NCBI RefSeq assembly: GCF_047511655.1
Contig: NC_133387.1
Span: forward strand, 22,810,353 to 22,874,352
Direction: 5' to 3'
Length of the DNA stretch: 64,000 bases
DNA from: Castor canadensis
Lineage: Eukaryota > Chordata > Mammalia > Rodentia > Castoridae
Made by a program: the position numbers and the translations under genes. Positions 45,176-56,578 of the stretch are shown in pieces (position 1 is the stretch's first letter; each line of letters opens with the position of its first letter). The notes under the pieces are model-generated. The model had not been told where the DNA came from and did not search any database. It saw only the letters and a program-made list of their open reading frames with translations.

Positions 45176-46553
45176 TGGTCTACCTCCCATCATTTCCAGA
45201 TAGGTCTGGAAATATGGTCGGATTGCCCGAGTATATTAAAGGTTTCACTGAGCCCAGATGGCCTCCTCCCTATAGGAGAGTTCACAGGGATCCTCAGTGC
45301 TCACTTTGCCTTTCACAAGGAGCACAAAGTTATGGGGACATTTGGGTTTTTTCCCAAAGGAAACAGGCATTGAGGTTGCCTAATGGAAGTGGAATGAAAA
45401 CCAGAGAGGTTGTGCATTGCAGGGAACAGGGACTTTCTGGCAGGAAGTGTATTTTGGAAAATAATTCTGCTTCTCTCCAGGATGACGAGCCTCAGTTTCT
45501 TTTCTGTCCCATGGCCTGTCTATTAGCTTCCCACATAGTTTAGGAGTGCTCGAAGAGTCAATCTATACAGTTCTGTAGACACCATTCTCCACAGTCATTT
45601 ATTAAAATATTTAAAAATATCTAGGCAGAATGTGCAGGCACTATGTGAATGTCAGTAATAATTCTCTCTGAATCGTGCCAGAGCCCAGCACGATGGGTCA
45701 CTCTAGGGTCCTTGGAGCTAGGACAGAAGCCCACACGCAGCCTTCTCTGACTCACCATCAGGCAGTGGGCCAAGTCCCTTCTCCAGAGCCTCTGTGAGAG
45801 GAATCAATCCTCCCGCCTCCTGCGTCCCAGCTGATGCAGATGCCAGAGGAGCTGATGGAGTGACACTGGAAGACTGGAAGCTGGGAGAAGACGATGACAT
45901 CCCATCCTCTACCTCAGCAGACATCCTGGAGAGAAAGCCAGGCCCCCTCCATTTCACCTGGCTTCTTCAGGCCCACATAACTTGGTAATAATATAGATCA
46001 GTCCTGGTGTTGGGTCTCTGGGGTTATGCAAGGGCCAGACTTAGAGGAGCCCAACCCCACGGCTTTGGTTTCGGGCTGGGATAGCAAGGCAGAAAAGGTT
46101 TCTCCAAAGGTTTGTCCATGGCCCTTGAAGATTTGGGTCTGTCTTCAGGTTGAATGCAAAGATGAATCATCTCTGATAGTGGGGTGGGGACTCTCAGGAC
46201 CCTCTGTCTTTGTGAAAAATATGGATTACTGGTGCAACTTTCATCCCAGACCATGGGCTGACTATGGGCTACAATGGGAATGGGCCAAATAAACCAGCTA
46301 CAGGGGCTCAGTGTCTGACCTGTGACTGACCAGGCCCCATCCTCTCACCCAGAAGAGCCTCTACCTTCCTACAAGGTCTCTCCTGCCTTCTGATATGCAC
46401 TTAGCTGCTCACTGACTCAGGTCCTCAGCACAGCGCTATCTAACACACCATTGTGCCAGCAGTGCTTAACCCAGCCACTTAGATGAATGGGCTTACACAA
46501 AGCCTCCTCTTCCTTCTAGAAGCTTCTGCCACAGGCAGCGATCAGAAGAAAGC
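45176..46553. other. Unannotated unique DNA
   Basis: No gene or repeat was recognised. Plus frames at 45,214-45,543 and 46,026-46,292 have no domain. Confidence 0.4.
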
Positions 46554-46570
46554 ATAGCAGGGGGCAGTGG
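46554..46570 (+). promoter_or_regulatory. CTCF-like motif, forward
   Basis: The string atagcagggggcagtgg fits the AGGGGGCAG core of the CTCF consensus with mismatches in the leading CC. This is a motif match only. Confidence 0.3.
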
Positions 46571-48219
46571 AAGAGGAGCAACTTGCAGCACTACCAACCA
46601 GGTGAGGCAGTTGGGAGAAGAGAAGAGAGTGGACCTTGCAAGGTGGTACCCTAGTGCTCACAGGTATCTGCCAAAGGACCAGCTCCTAAGAGGTGTCAAA
46701 TCCTTGCACACCATTTCACACTTACACGTATGAGTCTGCACTGCAAGGGAGAAAATTCACATTGCCTACTACAAAGAATTCCTATCCAGGATGAGCTCGT
46801 GGAAGTTTCCAGAACCTGCCCTGCCCTCCTAGGAAATGCCCCAGCCCTGGATTCCCTCATCTCTTGATCACAATCCCAAGATCTCATCCAGCTCCAAATT
46901 CACCAGCTCAGTTTTCATCTTTAGCTCTCCTTGGGGACTTCCTTCTTGGGGGCCTGTCAGAGCAAGCTCTTGTACACGATCAATGGAGTCACTCGGCAGC
47001 AGCTGGCAAGTGTTTTCAATGAGTTGGAAAATCAGGTTGGATGTACCATGAAGTATTGTGTGTACACAGAAGCCCCGGAGTGTGGGCTACATGTTAGGTG
47101 ATTAGGCCCCTGTGTCTCCTTCCCTTTATGCTCTTTCTCTCCTTCTCCAGAGCTTTTAAAGTTAAAACATGTCTACATATTTTATTGATATCTTGTAAAC
47201 ACTTCTTCAAGTAAGTGGTTCTTTGCCTTAGGGGTCAATGTGATCTGTTGTGTGTATGTGTAGAGAGGGGATGCGGCTTGTGGATGGGCATGAGTGTATG
47301 ATGGGTCTGTGTGTAGGTGCTGAATGAATGCTTACTAATGATTCCTACCTACGCAAGTGCCCTTGTGATTGCATTTTATTGCATGTGTATCTGTGCACCA
47401 CAGGTATGCACACACAGCCTTGTCTCCAAAGCTGCTTGGGTCTTATTTTCAATTTCTGAATGTCTTGAGCACCTGTGTTCTGTCTAGATTGGTGGACATG
47501 GAGCACACTTAGATGGCTATTAAGATTGCCCCTAATTTGCCAGGACCTCAGCCCACCACCTGCAGGACAGGTCAGCTGTCTATTTCTGAGCAGGTGCCAG
47601 TTAATCCATGACATCTTTCTTTCTGCTCTTTTGCTCCTCCCCTTTCTGGTCTCTTCCAGAATTGTCCCTCTTCCCTCTTCCTCTTTTGGTTTCCCTTTTC
47701 TACAGGACCAGGTGTATGGTACACTTGACAAGAGTTCACAGGACACAGCTATCAGAAGGGAAAGGGGGGCCCTAGGAATATTTCTAGCTCTCATTTCATG
47801 ATAAGCAAACTGAGGCTGAGACACTAGGGTTTCCCCCATGGTCCCCAGAGAGGTCAATGGAGAGCTCAGTTTTTCAAAGCCTTTCCCACCACCCTGCTCT
47901 TGGTGAGGGAAACTGTTTCAGTGGCTCCTTCCCCACTCACATCAGAGCCAATGGGAATTTCCAGTTGGTAAGATGGTTACAGCATCTTACCTGGGCTGAT
48001 GCTCAAACTCACTGCCTCTGGAATGTGAGGGCCTGGTAGTGATTCTTCTTCAGGTTGCAGAAAGGAGGGAGAGAATGGTCCTGCTGCTCTTAGGCAACCT
48101 TGTTGTCTGTCCCACCAGCTCTGATACATTGTGCTAACCAGTATGAGCTGCAGAAAGAAATGATGACAAGGTACAGGCCTAGAACCCCAGATTTGGCCCT
48201 GGAAGGGGTTTTAGAGATG
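46571..48219. other. Unannotated unique DNA
   Basis: A minus-strand frame at 47,345-47,857 (170 codons) has no recognised domain and overlaps a plus-strand frame. A short MIR-like snippet lies near 47,785-47,825 (ataagcaaactgaggctgag). Confidence 0.4.
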
Positions 48220-48306
48220 ATCTTATTTTAATAATCTCCTCCTATTATTCAGAAACTCAGCACACTATGGTAACTTGCCCAAGGTCACGCAGAGAAGTTC
48301 AAGTTT
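48220..48306 (-). repeat. MIR SINE fragment, antisense
   Basis: The segments tcctattattcagaaactca and gtaacttgcccaaggtcacg match the antisense MIR core. Confidence 0.62.
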
Positions 48307-49139
48307 ACAACACTTCCCATCCATTCTTTCATTTGGAGCTGTTCCTTCTGACACTCCCACGAGAACAGTGCTTTACCTGTACTCGGACGAGATGCTAACC
48401 CACCTTGATTCACCAGTAGACTTCTCCCAAGCCTATCTGACTCTCTTTCTACCCCACCCCACCGTTCCTTTGCTTCCTTAGAGACAAAGCAGATGTACAG
48501 AATTGGGGACCTACAGGACTGGGGTGCACAGGTATGCCTGGAGCGCCTCTCCAAAGCTGCACCTCTCTCCTACCCTGAAACTGCTCCCAAGAAGCTGGAG
48601 CATGAGGACGGATGAGGAAGGGGCTGCAGGCAACATGATTCGTTCTCCAAGGACAGGGGCGCCCTCTGCTGTTGTAATGATGAATTGCAGGCCTGGCCGG
48701 CAAGCAGGGATCTTCCTTTGATGGGAGCAGCTGGTTGCATCCATCCCACCAGAAGGAGGGCTAAAGAAAAGCCCTGTGGAAACTGAGCCAGAAGCCCTTC
48801 CCCACCTGCCAGGAGAATTCAGACAGGGAGAGAGTGAATCTAGAGGACAAAGAAGGATTGCCTGAGTTCTTCATGAGGAGAGAAAAAGTATCCTTGCATT
48901 TGGGACTTAGGGCAAAGGTCAAGGTCCTGGTCCCTTCTCCTCTTTGCCCTCTCTGGTCATTTCCAGAAGCACCTCTCACTTCGAACAACCAAGCTGTGCA
49001 GAAGGAGTGAAAGGTCCAATAAGGAAGCCACAGAAGCCACAGTGTATGAGGAAATTTTACTTCACTACCCCCTACACCCGAAGAAAAATGTTAAAATGTT
49101 CACTTTGGCAACTCCAAGCCTGAGTCAAAGCTTGGTATT
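48307..49139. other. Unannotated unique DNA
   Basis: The stretch is unique, containing a CTCF-like site at 48,659-48,672. Frames on both strands (48.4-49.0 kb) have no recognised domain. Confidence 0.4.
48659..48672 (-). promoter_or_regulatory. CTCF-like motif, reverse
   Basis: GCGCCCTCTGCTGT is the reverse complement of ACAGCAGAGGGCGC. The core CAGCAGAGGGCGC is a common variant of the CTCF binding sequence. This is a motif match only; occupancy is unknown. Confidence 0.42.
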
Positions 49140-49285
49140 ATGGCAGAAAAAGCACAAGACTAGGAAAGAGGACTCATGGGTCTGGTTCCATTTCTGCCAC
49201 TTCCTACTTATCTTTGGCTAAGCCACTTGTCTTCTGTGCCTCAGTCTCCTCACCTGTAAAATGGGACCTCTATGTCCTAGGGAAT
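49140..49285 (+). repeat. MIR SINE, sense
   Basis: The segments tctggttccatttctgccac, ttcctacttatctttggcta, agccacttgtcttctgtgcc and cagtctcctcacctgtaaaa match MIR closely. Confidence 0.8.
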
Positions 49286-49764
49286 TTACTTAGGTAACAG
49301 ATGTTGCAGTGTTAGAAAACCATGGTGGAATTGTCTTGACCAGGACTGTTTTCTTTCCTGTGAAATGGGCAATAGTATCTGGAAGGTATGGACAGAGCCC
49401 CAGCCAGCTTCCTGCTTTTCTCCCCTGCTTGGACATCCTCTGAGCAATGTCTCCAGGTGAGTCTCAATTAGCCTTGACAGTTTCACAGGACTCCCACCTT
49501 TGGGCAAGGCATTTCCAAGGTTGTATGTATAGAAATGTTCCTGACATGGGACATCACACTCAGGGAAAGCCCTCCTGGCTTGAGCAGAGCAGGATGGGGA
49601 GGATACAGGGTATGGAAGAGGATGCTCCCAAGGAAAGCAGGAAAAGCAGGGTGGAAGTCCTGGGACAGAACAAGGGCCCTAGGATAGGGACTTGCAGGGA
49701 CCAGGGAAAAGCCAGCTTCCTCTGGGTTTAGACTTTTCCTGCGGCCAGCCCTATGCTCACTTTT
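49286..49764. other. Unannotated unique DNA
   Basis: Frames occur on both strands without domains; no repeat was recognised. Confidence 0.4.
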
Positions 49765-49965
49765 CTTGGCAGAGAGGTCAAGAGCACAGGCTTTGGGGAG
49801 AGCAAGTTGTAAGGTGGAGTTCCACCCCTTGCGCCTGGGACAGGGGCTCAACCTCTCAGCCTCATTTGCCTCATATATAAATTGGAACCATTAACTATCC
49901 CCCAATGCAAGGAAACAGCACAGAGGAAGTGCACATAAATTACTGTTATTATTACGATTATCATC
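49765..49965 (+). repeat. MIR SINE, sense
   Basis: The segments ggtcaagagcacaggctttg, ggctcaacctctcagcctca and tttgcctcatatataaattg followed by attactgttattatta match MIR in order. Confidence 0.72.
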
Positions 49966-51181
49966 ATCTGTCAATCCTAACCCTCCTATTTTCTTCGTGA
50001 TGCTCCCTTATTTGAATTCCTGTTTCCTCATCAATAGAACGGAGAACGGACTTTGTCCCTCCTTGGGTCCCAGAGCTGTGATGGGGAGGTGGGAGGGAGC
50101 TATCCCAGGTGCATCCACGAGGAAGGTTCCAGAGGGACCCAAAATGCTATTATTGAAGGCTAAATGTTCCGTGGCTAAAAGCTGCTGTAGCAATCTTTGC
50201 ATCCACTCGATTTGAATGGCGCGTTACTGTAATGTCCCAGAGCTGCCGTCAGCATGCAGAAGGTTGAGCCATTTGTAACCACAAGACACATGAGCAGCAT
50301 AAAGATCAGATGGCAGAGGAGAGCTTGCCTGGCTCACCTGAGACAACTGGGGTCTTTGCTTGGAATGGGGCTGACATTGTTCCATGGCCAACTGTTTCAG
50401 AGGCCACTGTCCAGGGCTTCCTGTGGGGAGCTAGGCGGGGGAAAGGCCAGGGTGAGGAGGAGGGAGTGGAGGGCAGGACAGAGGGCTGTGGACACCAGGA
50501 TCCAGTGGTAACTCCAACTCCAAGGGCTCAGCCCCATCCACACCTGTTCTCCAGGACACCAGCCCTCCCCACTTCCCCAGCCTCCTCCACCCCCTCAAAT
50601 CTAATGGAGCTCCTCAATTTTGGCTTCAAGCCACTCAGGTGAGTAGCTCCAGGCTATTTTTGTCCCTGTTGTCCTAAGCAGACAGAGGAGGTGAAAGCAG
50701 TCGCTCTCCAAAGTCCAACTTGTGATGGGTTGGGGGTGAGTGACAGTTGATGCTCTGGATAGAACATGGAAGGTGGTAGGAGACAGAAACAAGACAGGCA
50801 GGGCAAAATCATGTTTGGATCCTTGTAAACACACTCTGGAAGCTAGGGCTGCCTTTTAGTAACATTAAACCCTCCCACAAAGTCCCTTTGTGGTCTGGTC
50901 GTTCCTCTCCTCATTGCCCATCAAGGTCTCCTTTCATGCTCATTTGAACTGATTCCAGTGTTGGGAAAGTGGGGGGAGGAGTGTCCGGTACCCTAACTCT
51001 ACCCCATGGGATGGCCAGGCATTCACCCTCATTTTTGTTTTCCCCCAAGTCTCTGGGAAAATCTCCGGACCTCAGTTTTGTCACCTGTGAAATAAGTGCA
51101 GGAGGTGGAGCTTTCTAAGGCCCTATTCACTTCTAACTTGTGCCTTTCTTAACTATATTCTGCCTCCTGACACCACACGTG
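49966..51181. other. Unannotated unique DNA
   Basis: The stretch is unique and moderately GC-rich; a MIR-like ctcagttttgtcacctgtga lies near 51,071. Frames at 50.0-50.8 kb on both strands have no domain. Confidence 0.4.
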
Positions 51182-51227
51182 GGCTGCGTGGCTGCGTGGC
51201 TGCGTGGCTGCGTGACTGCATGGCTGG
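51182..51227 (+). repeat. 8-bp tandem repeat (GGCTGCGT)n
   Basis: Four exact GGCTGCGT units (51,182-51,213) are followed by GACTGCAT and a partial GGCTGG. The array keeps four CpGs in otherwise CpG-poor DNA. Confidence 0.9.
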
Positions 51228-51414
51228 TGGCATGTGGCCTGCATCCATGATCCTGTGCAGAGCTCAGCAACGTTTCTCAGCCTCCTCGCTAAGCTCTGCA
51301 TCCCCTTGCTCCTCTAGCAAGGCCTGTGTCTTTCAGCCTTGACATTCTAATGGCTTGCCTCCCCCTTGGGCCCCTTCCCTGTCCCATCTCATCCTCACCA
51401 TGTTTGCCGCTTCA
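51228..51414. other. Unannotated DNA
   Basis: A short unique spacer before the L1M copy. Confidence 0.35.
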
Positions 51415-52125
51415 TTTTGCTCTTTGTGTAATTGTGACAAAATGTACCTAGCACAATATTTATTATTCTAACCATTTGTAAGTGTAAATTTGGTGACATC
51501 AAATAATTCACAATGTTCTTTATCACCTCTACACCCCAAAGGTTTTCATCACCTGTGATGCAAACTCTGTACCCATTAAATAATAACTCGCCACTCCCCC
51601 TCCTCCCCTCCCCTGGTCACTGCTACTCTACTTTCTGTCACTATGAATTTAACTACTTAGGGACTTCATATAAGTTATTTGTCATTCTATGTCTGGCTTA
51701 TTTCATTTAGTATAATGTTTCTAAGGTCCATGATGTCATACCATATTTCTAATTTTCATTCTTTCTTATAGCTGATTAATATTCCATTGTATATCACACT
51801 TTATGAATCCATTCATACACCAACGGACACTTGGGTTGTTCCCCACTTTTGGCTATGGGGAATAACCAAACATGGGTGTACAAATATCTGTGCAATTCCC
51901 TGCTTTCATTTCTTTAAAACTATGTCAAGGAGGAGAATTACTGAGCATTACTATGTTATGTCTACATTGTATTTCTGAGGATCTGCCAAACTAATTTCCA
52001 CAGAGTTTGCACCATTTATATCACCACCAGAAATGGACAAGGCTCCAGTGTCTCTACATCTTTGCTGACATTTATATTTTCCTTTTTTGATTATAGTTAT
52101 CTTTGTAGTATGAAGTGGTTTCATT
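51415..52125 (-). repeat. L1M LINE 3' region, antisense
   Basis: The plus strand shows taccattaaataataactc-like 3' UTR text, ttcatttagtataatgtttc, tatagctgattaatattcca, caccaacggacacttgggtt and gagtttgcaccatttatatc. It is collinear with the copies at 16.1 and 19.7 kb. Confidence 0.8.
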
Positions 52126-53215
52126 TCACTCCTTACTCCCCTCTGTACCCAAGATTTTTTGCTGATAGGTTCCTAATCTTACAAGCACACTGGGAATATC
52201 TAAGGCAATTTTAAGACTGAAAGCTCCTAGAAGGCAGGACATACAAGAGATTCCCTGAGCATGGCGTTCCCATTTCCATCTACCACCAGGAGGCGTGCCT
52301 GGAGGCACACCAGGAGTGCTGTGCCTGGGGGAATGGTGAGTGCCTCCTTGAGTCTCTGTTGGTCACTGTTGTCTGCCTTTGACTTCAAGGTCAGGAATCC
52401 AGCTGCATCAATCATTCCAGTTGACAGAACCTGGGTATACCAGATGACTTGAGGACAGTTTTTGATGAATAAGGAGAAAAGGAAATAAGAGAACTTTTTA
52501 AAAAGTTGGAGAACCCTGAGACTAAAAAAGTACAACTTGAGTGAAAACTGGAGAGAAGAAGAAAGATTGAAGGAGGGAACTCATACAGAATCAAATCTCC
52601 AGAGAGGCAGAATCTGCAAGCTCCTTCAGCACTTGATTCTGATGCCTGTCAGCTCTGAGCTGGAGAATTGCAAGAGTACCTGAACCACGATCAGCTTAGG
52701 GAGGCTGAGAGGCTCAGCCTCCCCTGGGGTTCCTACTGTGGTCCAGGACAGCCTCGGGTACCCCATAAATTCCAATTGGGACCCCAGTGAACTACCAGCT
52801 GTTATCAATCAACACAGCTGAAGCTCTGGCCTGGCCAAGGGCTTGTCACTGCCAGGCCTTTGGAGGGGTGTAGGCAGCTCCAAGAGCAGAGGGCTGGGGA
52901 CATGGCTACAATGAAATCTGTGTGGTTCAGGTAACCAGTCAAGGGCTACATCCTGCTTCTCATCCAGATGGCTATAGGAAAGGCAGAAGAGCTGCTCAAA
53001 CGCTCACTAACTAGGGGGTTGGAAAAAGGAAAGGCAAGGAAAGAGCCAGAAAGACAAGAGAGGATGGAGAGTAGGTTCACAGTGGGGGGGCCAAGGGAGG
53101 ATGGGAACATAGGGATCAAATGTAAATTCACTGCATAGGTCTAAATTGCCATCCTCCCCCCTCCTTGGCTCCTTCTAGCTCCCTCTCTCCCCATCTCTCT
53201 CCCAGTTACTATCAA
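52126..53215. other. Unannotated unique DNA
   Basis: A 46-bp exon-like interval (52,290-52,335) is discussed in the findings. A minus-strand frame at 52,227-52,535 overlaps it. No repeat was recognised with confidence. Confidence 0.4.
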
Positions 53216-53475
53216 AGCAAAATTTATGAAGGGCTCGAGGCATTGGATATTCCTTGTATTTCAATCTAACTTTTTGCAATCTCAAGTGAACAGCTTGGCT
53301 GCCTCTGCCTGTCAGGGAATTTAAATTGCAGATGGGATGGTGAACGGGCCGCCCAGCACGGAGCAGCCCCTCTGGTGAGCACCATCATTGCTTAGCAACT
53401 AGGACTGGAAGAAGTTTATGAGGCAGCAGAAAGTTCCACTCCGGAAAGTGCCCTTGACCCAGGGCATCTCCCGGG
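53216..53475. promoter_or_regulatory. Candidate conserved non-coding block with RFX-like site
   Basis: The stretch contains ggaatttaaattgcagatgg, a GC-rich ggccgcccagcacggagcag segment and an RFX-like TTGCTTAGCAAC at 53,388-53,399. No frame or repeat covers it. The candidate status rests on motif content only. Confidence 0.3.
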
Positions 53476-54294
53476 AAAAGAGATGTACCCAGAGAGGGGT
53501 ACAGTCACAGAAGAGGTCTGCTGGTGTCACAGCCAGGGTCAAGGAGTACAGTCAGGGGACACAATCAGCTTGACTCCACACAGTCATCATTATGTGTGTC
53601 CTTTTTTGAACAAAGAGCTCCCACTGGCCTCCATGTCTTTTTTGACATTCCGTTATTTTAGAAATAGTTTTCAAAACAGACATGCGGTATTTTCTCTGTG
53701 TGTCTTCTTGCACACAACAATGAGTTGAGAGAAACAGGAATGAATAATACCAACACACTAACATGCACACAACACACACACAATCACACACATGGATAGG
53801 AAGATACTTACAATGCTAAAAACCAAACTGCTCACAAATAATACATGCATTCTGCTTTTAGAAGAACCTGGATATTAATGGGCTTTGTGTTAATCATTGG
53901 ACTTTTCACAGCAGATTAAAAGGGAACAGACTGAATCTGCTTCTTGTAAAACCTAATTCTCCAGGGTAGTACGTGCTAAATTTCAAGCTGCTGCCTTCAC
54001 TTCAGTTAGTGTTAGTTCAGTCAACTGTTTGTTAAACTTAGCATCCTCGGCTCCAAAGCAAGAGGCCCCAGACATGTGTAAAGCCACCATCAAGCCATAT
54101 CCTTTCACTTAAATTATTGGCTTTGATAATGAAAGTAAGAATAATAACCCAATGTTCATGTCTGACAAATTCTGCAGAAACTGGTTTCCTATCAACCCTA
54201 AGCTGTAACATAGCCTATGCACTCACTCATGGAATGACATCCCAACATCAGACACACCCGGCTCTATCCTGTGCCTGGGAAATGGCTACTGTAT
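53476..54294. other. Unannotated unique DNA
   Basis: A CA-rich stretch lies at 53,750-53,790. No gene or repeat was recognised. Confidence 0.4.
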
Positions 54295-54692
54295 TTTGTG
54301 GGTTCCTATTTTGAGTTGAATTTTGTCTTCCCAAAGATATACTTAGAAATGGAACCATTGCAGACATAATGAGTTAAGATAAGGCCATTCTGGAGTAAAA
54401 TGCTTCCCATGACGAGTGACCTCAAAGAAAGTCAGAGCAGCCATGCAAAGATGCAGAGACACAAGGAAGAATGCCACATAAAGAATGGGGTAGAGTTGGA
54501 GTCATGAAGCTGCAAACCAAGGAAACCAAGGCTTTCCAGAAGCCAAAAGAAGCAAGAATTGTCACTACAGTTCTAAAGGGAGAACGGCCCTGCTGACACC
54601 TTGATCTTGAACTTCTGGTCTCCAGGACTGCGAGATAATACATTTTGATTGGTTTCAGTGACCCCGTTTGCAACCCTAGGAAACTAATCCAG
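54295..54692 (+). repeat. MLT1-type MaLR LTR, sense
   Basis: The segments tgaattttgtcttcccaaag, cattgcagacataatgagtt, aagataaggccattctggag, aagctgcaaaccaaggaaac, ctgacaccttgatcttgaac, ttctggtctccaggactgcg and ccctaggaaactaatcca run through nearly the entire LTR in order. Confidence 0.85.
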
Positions 54693-55329
54693 TTCCCTTT
54701 TTGTTTTTCTGTCAAAGGGACTGGCGTGAGGAGGTACTGCATGTTGAGCCTCTGGACTCAGATGGAGTTTGAGGGCTTGAAAGTCTTTGTGATTTGGAAC
54801 AGAGAAACTGATATTGACTTTTTGGCTAACCTGATACTTTTCATCAAACATTTTTTCAAGGGACAGTTTCTGGTCCTGAGTGTAATGGAGGAATCTATGC
54901 TTTTCAGGCTATCCAAGCCGATGTCAGCAGCAGCCCCCTTGCCCTTGTGTTCCTCGGGTGCTGCCTGATTCTGTCCTTTAGACTGTCCTGCCTCTGTAGA
55001 GGAAGGGACCCCTTTCAGGGCTGGCACCATTCCATATCCCTCTCTAAATCCCAGAGAGTGCTATGCGCTTAATAGCTGCTCAGTGTTGTGTGGTAAGTTG
55101 ATGCATGCAGCATAAAAACATCGAAATCATGAGTTTTCCAAAGCCTTCCACTGCATCACCAGGACAATTAACATTCAAACCCCTTCATTTCTGTGTTGTT
55201 ATTACTACTGTATTATCAATACCCCATTCAACATGGGAACAATTGTATTTTTCCATTTAATTCAGAATATAAAGATACCTGACTTTATCTTCCTGGTGAA
55301 GAATGCCTGCCCGAGAGGGTAAGAGAATG
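54693..55329. other. Unannotated unique DNA
   Basis: No gene or repeat was recognised; frames on opposite strands at 54.6-55.0 kb lack domains. Confidence 0.4.
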
Positions 55330-55371
55330 TACACACACACATACACACACACAGAGAGAGAGAGAGAGAGA
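55330..55371. repeat. (CA)n(GA)n compound microsatellite
   Basis: ACAC repeats (with one ATAC) are followed by about nine AG units. Confidence 0.9.
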
Positions 55372-56089
55372 TTGTTGAGTAATGAAGATATGCCTTCATC
55401 TCAAAACTCTAAAACAGAGTCTAACTCAACTCTAGCAGGACTAGAAGCACACATGTTGGGCCATTTCTAGCTGCCCTCTCTGTCTCAGACCTTAGGTCCA
55501 TCGACATTATTCAGAGCTATGGGTCAGCCACTTACCTTCAGAAAGCCAAGCTATTGCATCCTTAGCCCCACCCCCAGACCCAGCTCTATGTAGCCCCTGA
55601 TGAAGACTCATGACCACCCATTCAAGTAGGGTCTTGCCTACCAATGTCACCTAGAAGGAAGGATAAACCCAAACTGAAGCCAGTGAGTGGCCCTCTGTGC
55701 CAGGGAGCTCACTGCCTGCTACAAGCCAGACACGATGTACAGGAATTATAAGGCACCTTGAATTACCCATTAAGTGCTGTCAGAATATCACTTTATTTCT
55801 TTTTTAATATTGTATGTATCTGGCCCCTGGAAAATGATGATGATGCTATCTCCACGTGGCCAGATGACAAACAGACTTCCCTTGTCAGGAGCCACCACCT
55901 TCCTCTAAAACTGACTCTGAGCAAACGTCAAGAAGTGAGGGTAGAGGCTCAGCGACACGTGAATTTCTGCACTTGCACTTCCATCTTTCCTCTTCCTCTG
56001 GCTGCCATAGCAGATGAGAGAAGGTTCACCGGTGTCCCTCCATTGAACCTCCCTCCAGTCAGCTTTCTCAGGCTTCCTGGGCAGGATGG
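55372..56089. other. Unannotated unique DNA
   Basis: No gene or repeat was recognised; the plus frame at 55,758-56,120 has no domain. Confidence 0.4.
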
Positions 56090-56300
56090 CAGAGACAACA
56101 GTGTCACTTCCTCACAGTAGCCTTCCCTAGCTTCCTTATCTAAGTAGGTACCTTCTGTGGCCCTCCCTCTGAACACCTGTCTTTTCCCCTTCACAGCCCA
56201 CATGTTTGCTTGTTTAATGTGTCAATCAGCAAACAGTAAGCCCTACAAGGGCTGCCTTGTTCATAATTCTACCTACAGTGCCTACACGCTGCTGGGCCCA
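56090..56300 (+). repeat. L2 LINE 3' fragment, sense
   Basis: The segments gtgtcacttcctcacagtag, ccttccctagcttccttatc and aagccctacaagggctgcct match a diverged L2 3' region. Confidence 0.5.
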
Positions 56301-56382
56301 GACTGGTCTCAGGGACCATTTTTTAAAGTCACTTCATCTTCAGTAAATGCTTCTAGACTACATTGAGCCACATTTCCTAAAG

Positions 56383-56578
56383 CAATCAGGGCTTCTCAAA
56401 CTTTATCATGTATCAGAATCACCTGGAGGAGGGTTTGTTAAGCCACCCCAGCCACCACCACCACCCTGCCCCGCCATTTCTGATTAGGTATATCTGGGGA
56501 GGCCTGTGGATTTGCACTTCAGTATGCCAGAAGATGACAACACTGCTGGTCACTGAACCACTTTGAGAACCACACCCC
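56383..56578 (+). repeat. MER5A-type hAT-Charlie element
   Basis: The left end reads cttctcaaactttatcatgt followed by atcagaatcacctggagg, then tttctgattaggtatatctg, and the right end accactttgagaaccaca. This is a nearly complete MER5A-like element with inverted termini. Confidence 0.82.

Noticed and set aside
46922..47095. Exon-like frame reading LLYTINGVTRQQLASVFNELE after a pyrimidine-rich acceptor
   Set aside because: No good donor site follows, the frame ends in a stop shortly after, and the peptide matches nothing I recognise.
47345..47857. Minus-strand open frame of 170 codons
   Set aside because: No recognisable domain, low-complexity basic stretch, overlaps a plus-strand frame and a pyrimidine-rich segment. 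It looks like a chance frame.
52227..52535. Minus-strand frame of 102 codons with a protein-like second half
   Set aside because: No domain recognised, and it overlaps a plus-strand splice-like interval. Composition alone is not enough.
53750..53800. CA-rich run as a CRISPR or satellite array
   Set aside because: It is a short imperfect CA microsatellite, with no spacer structure.
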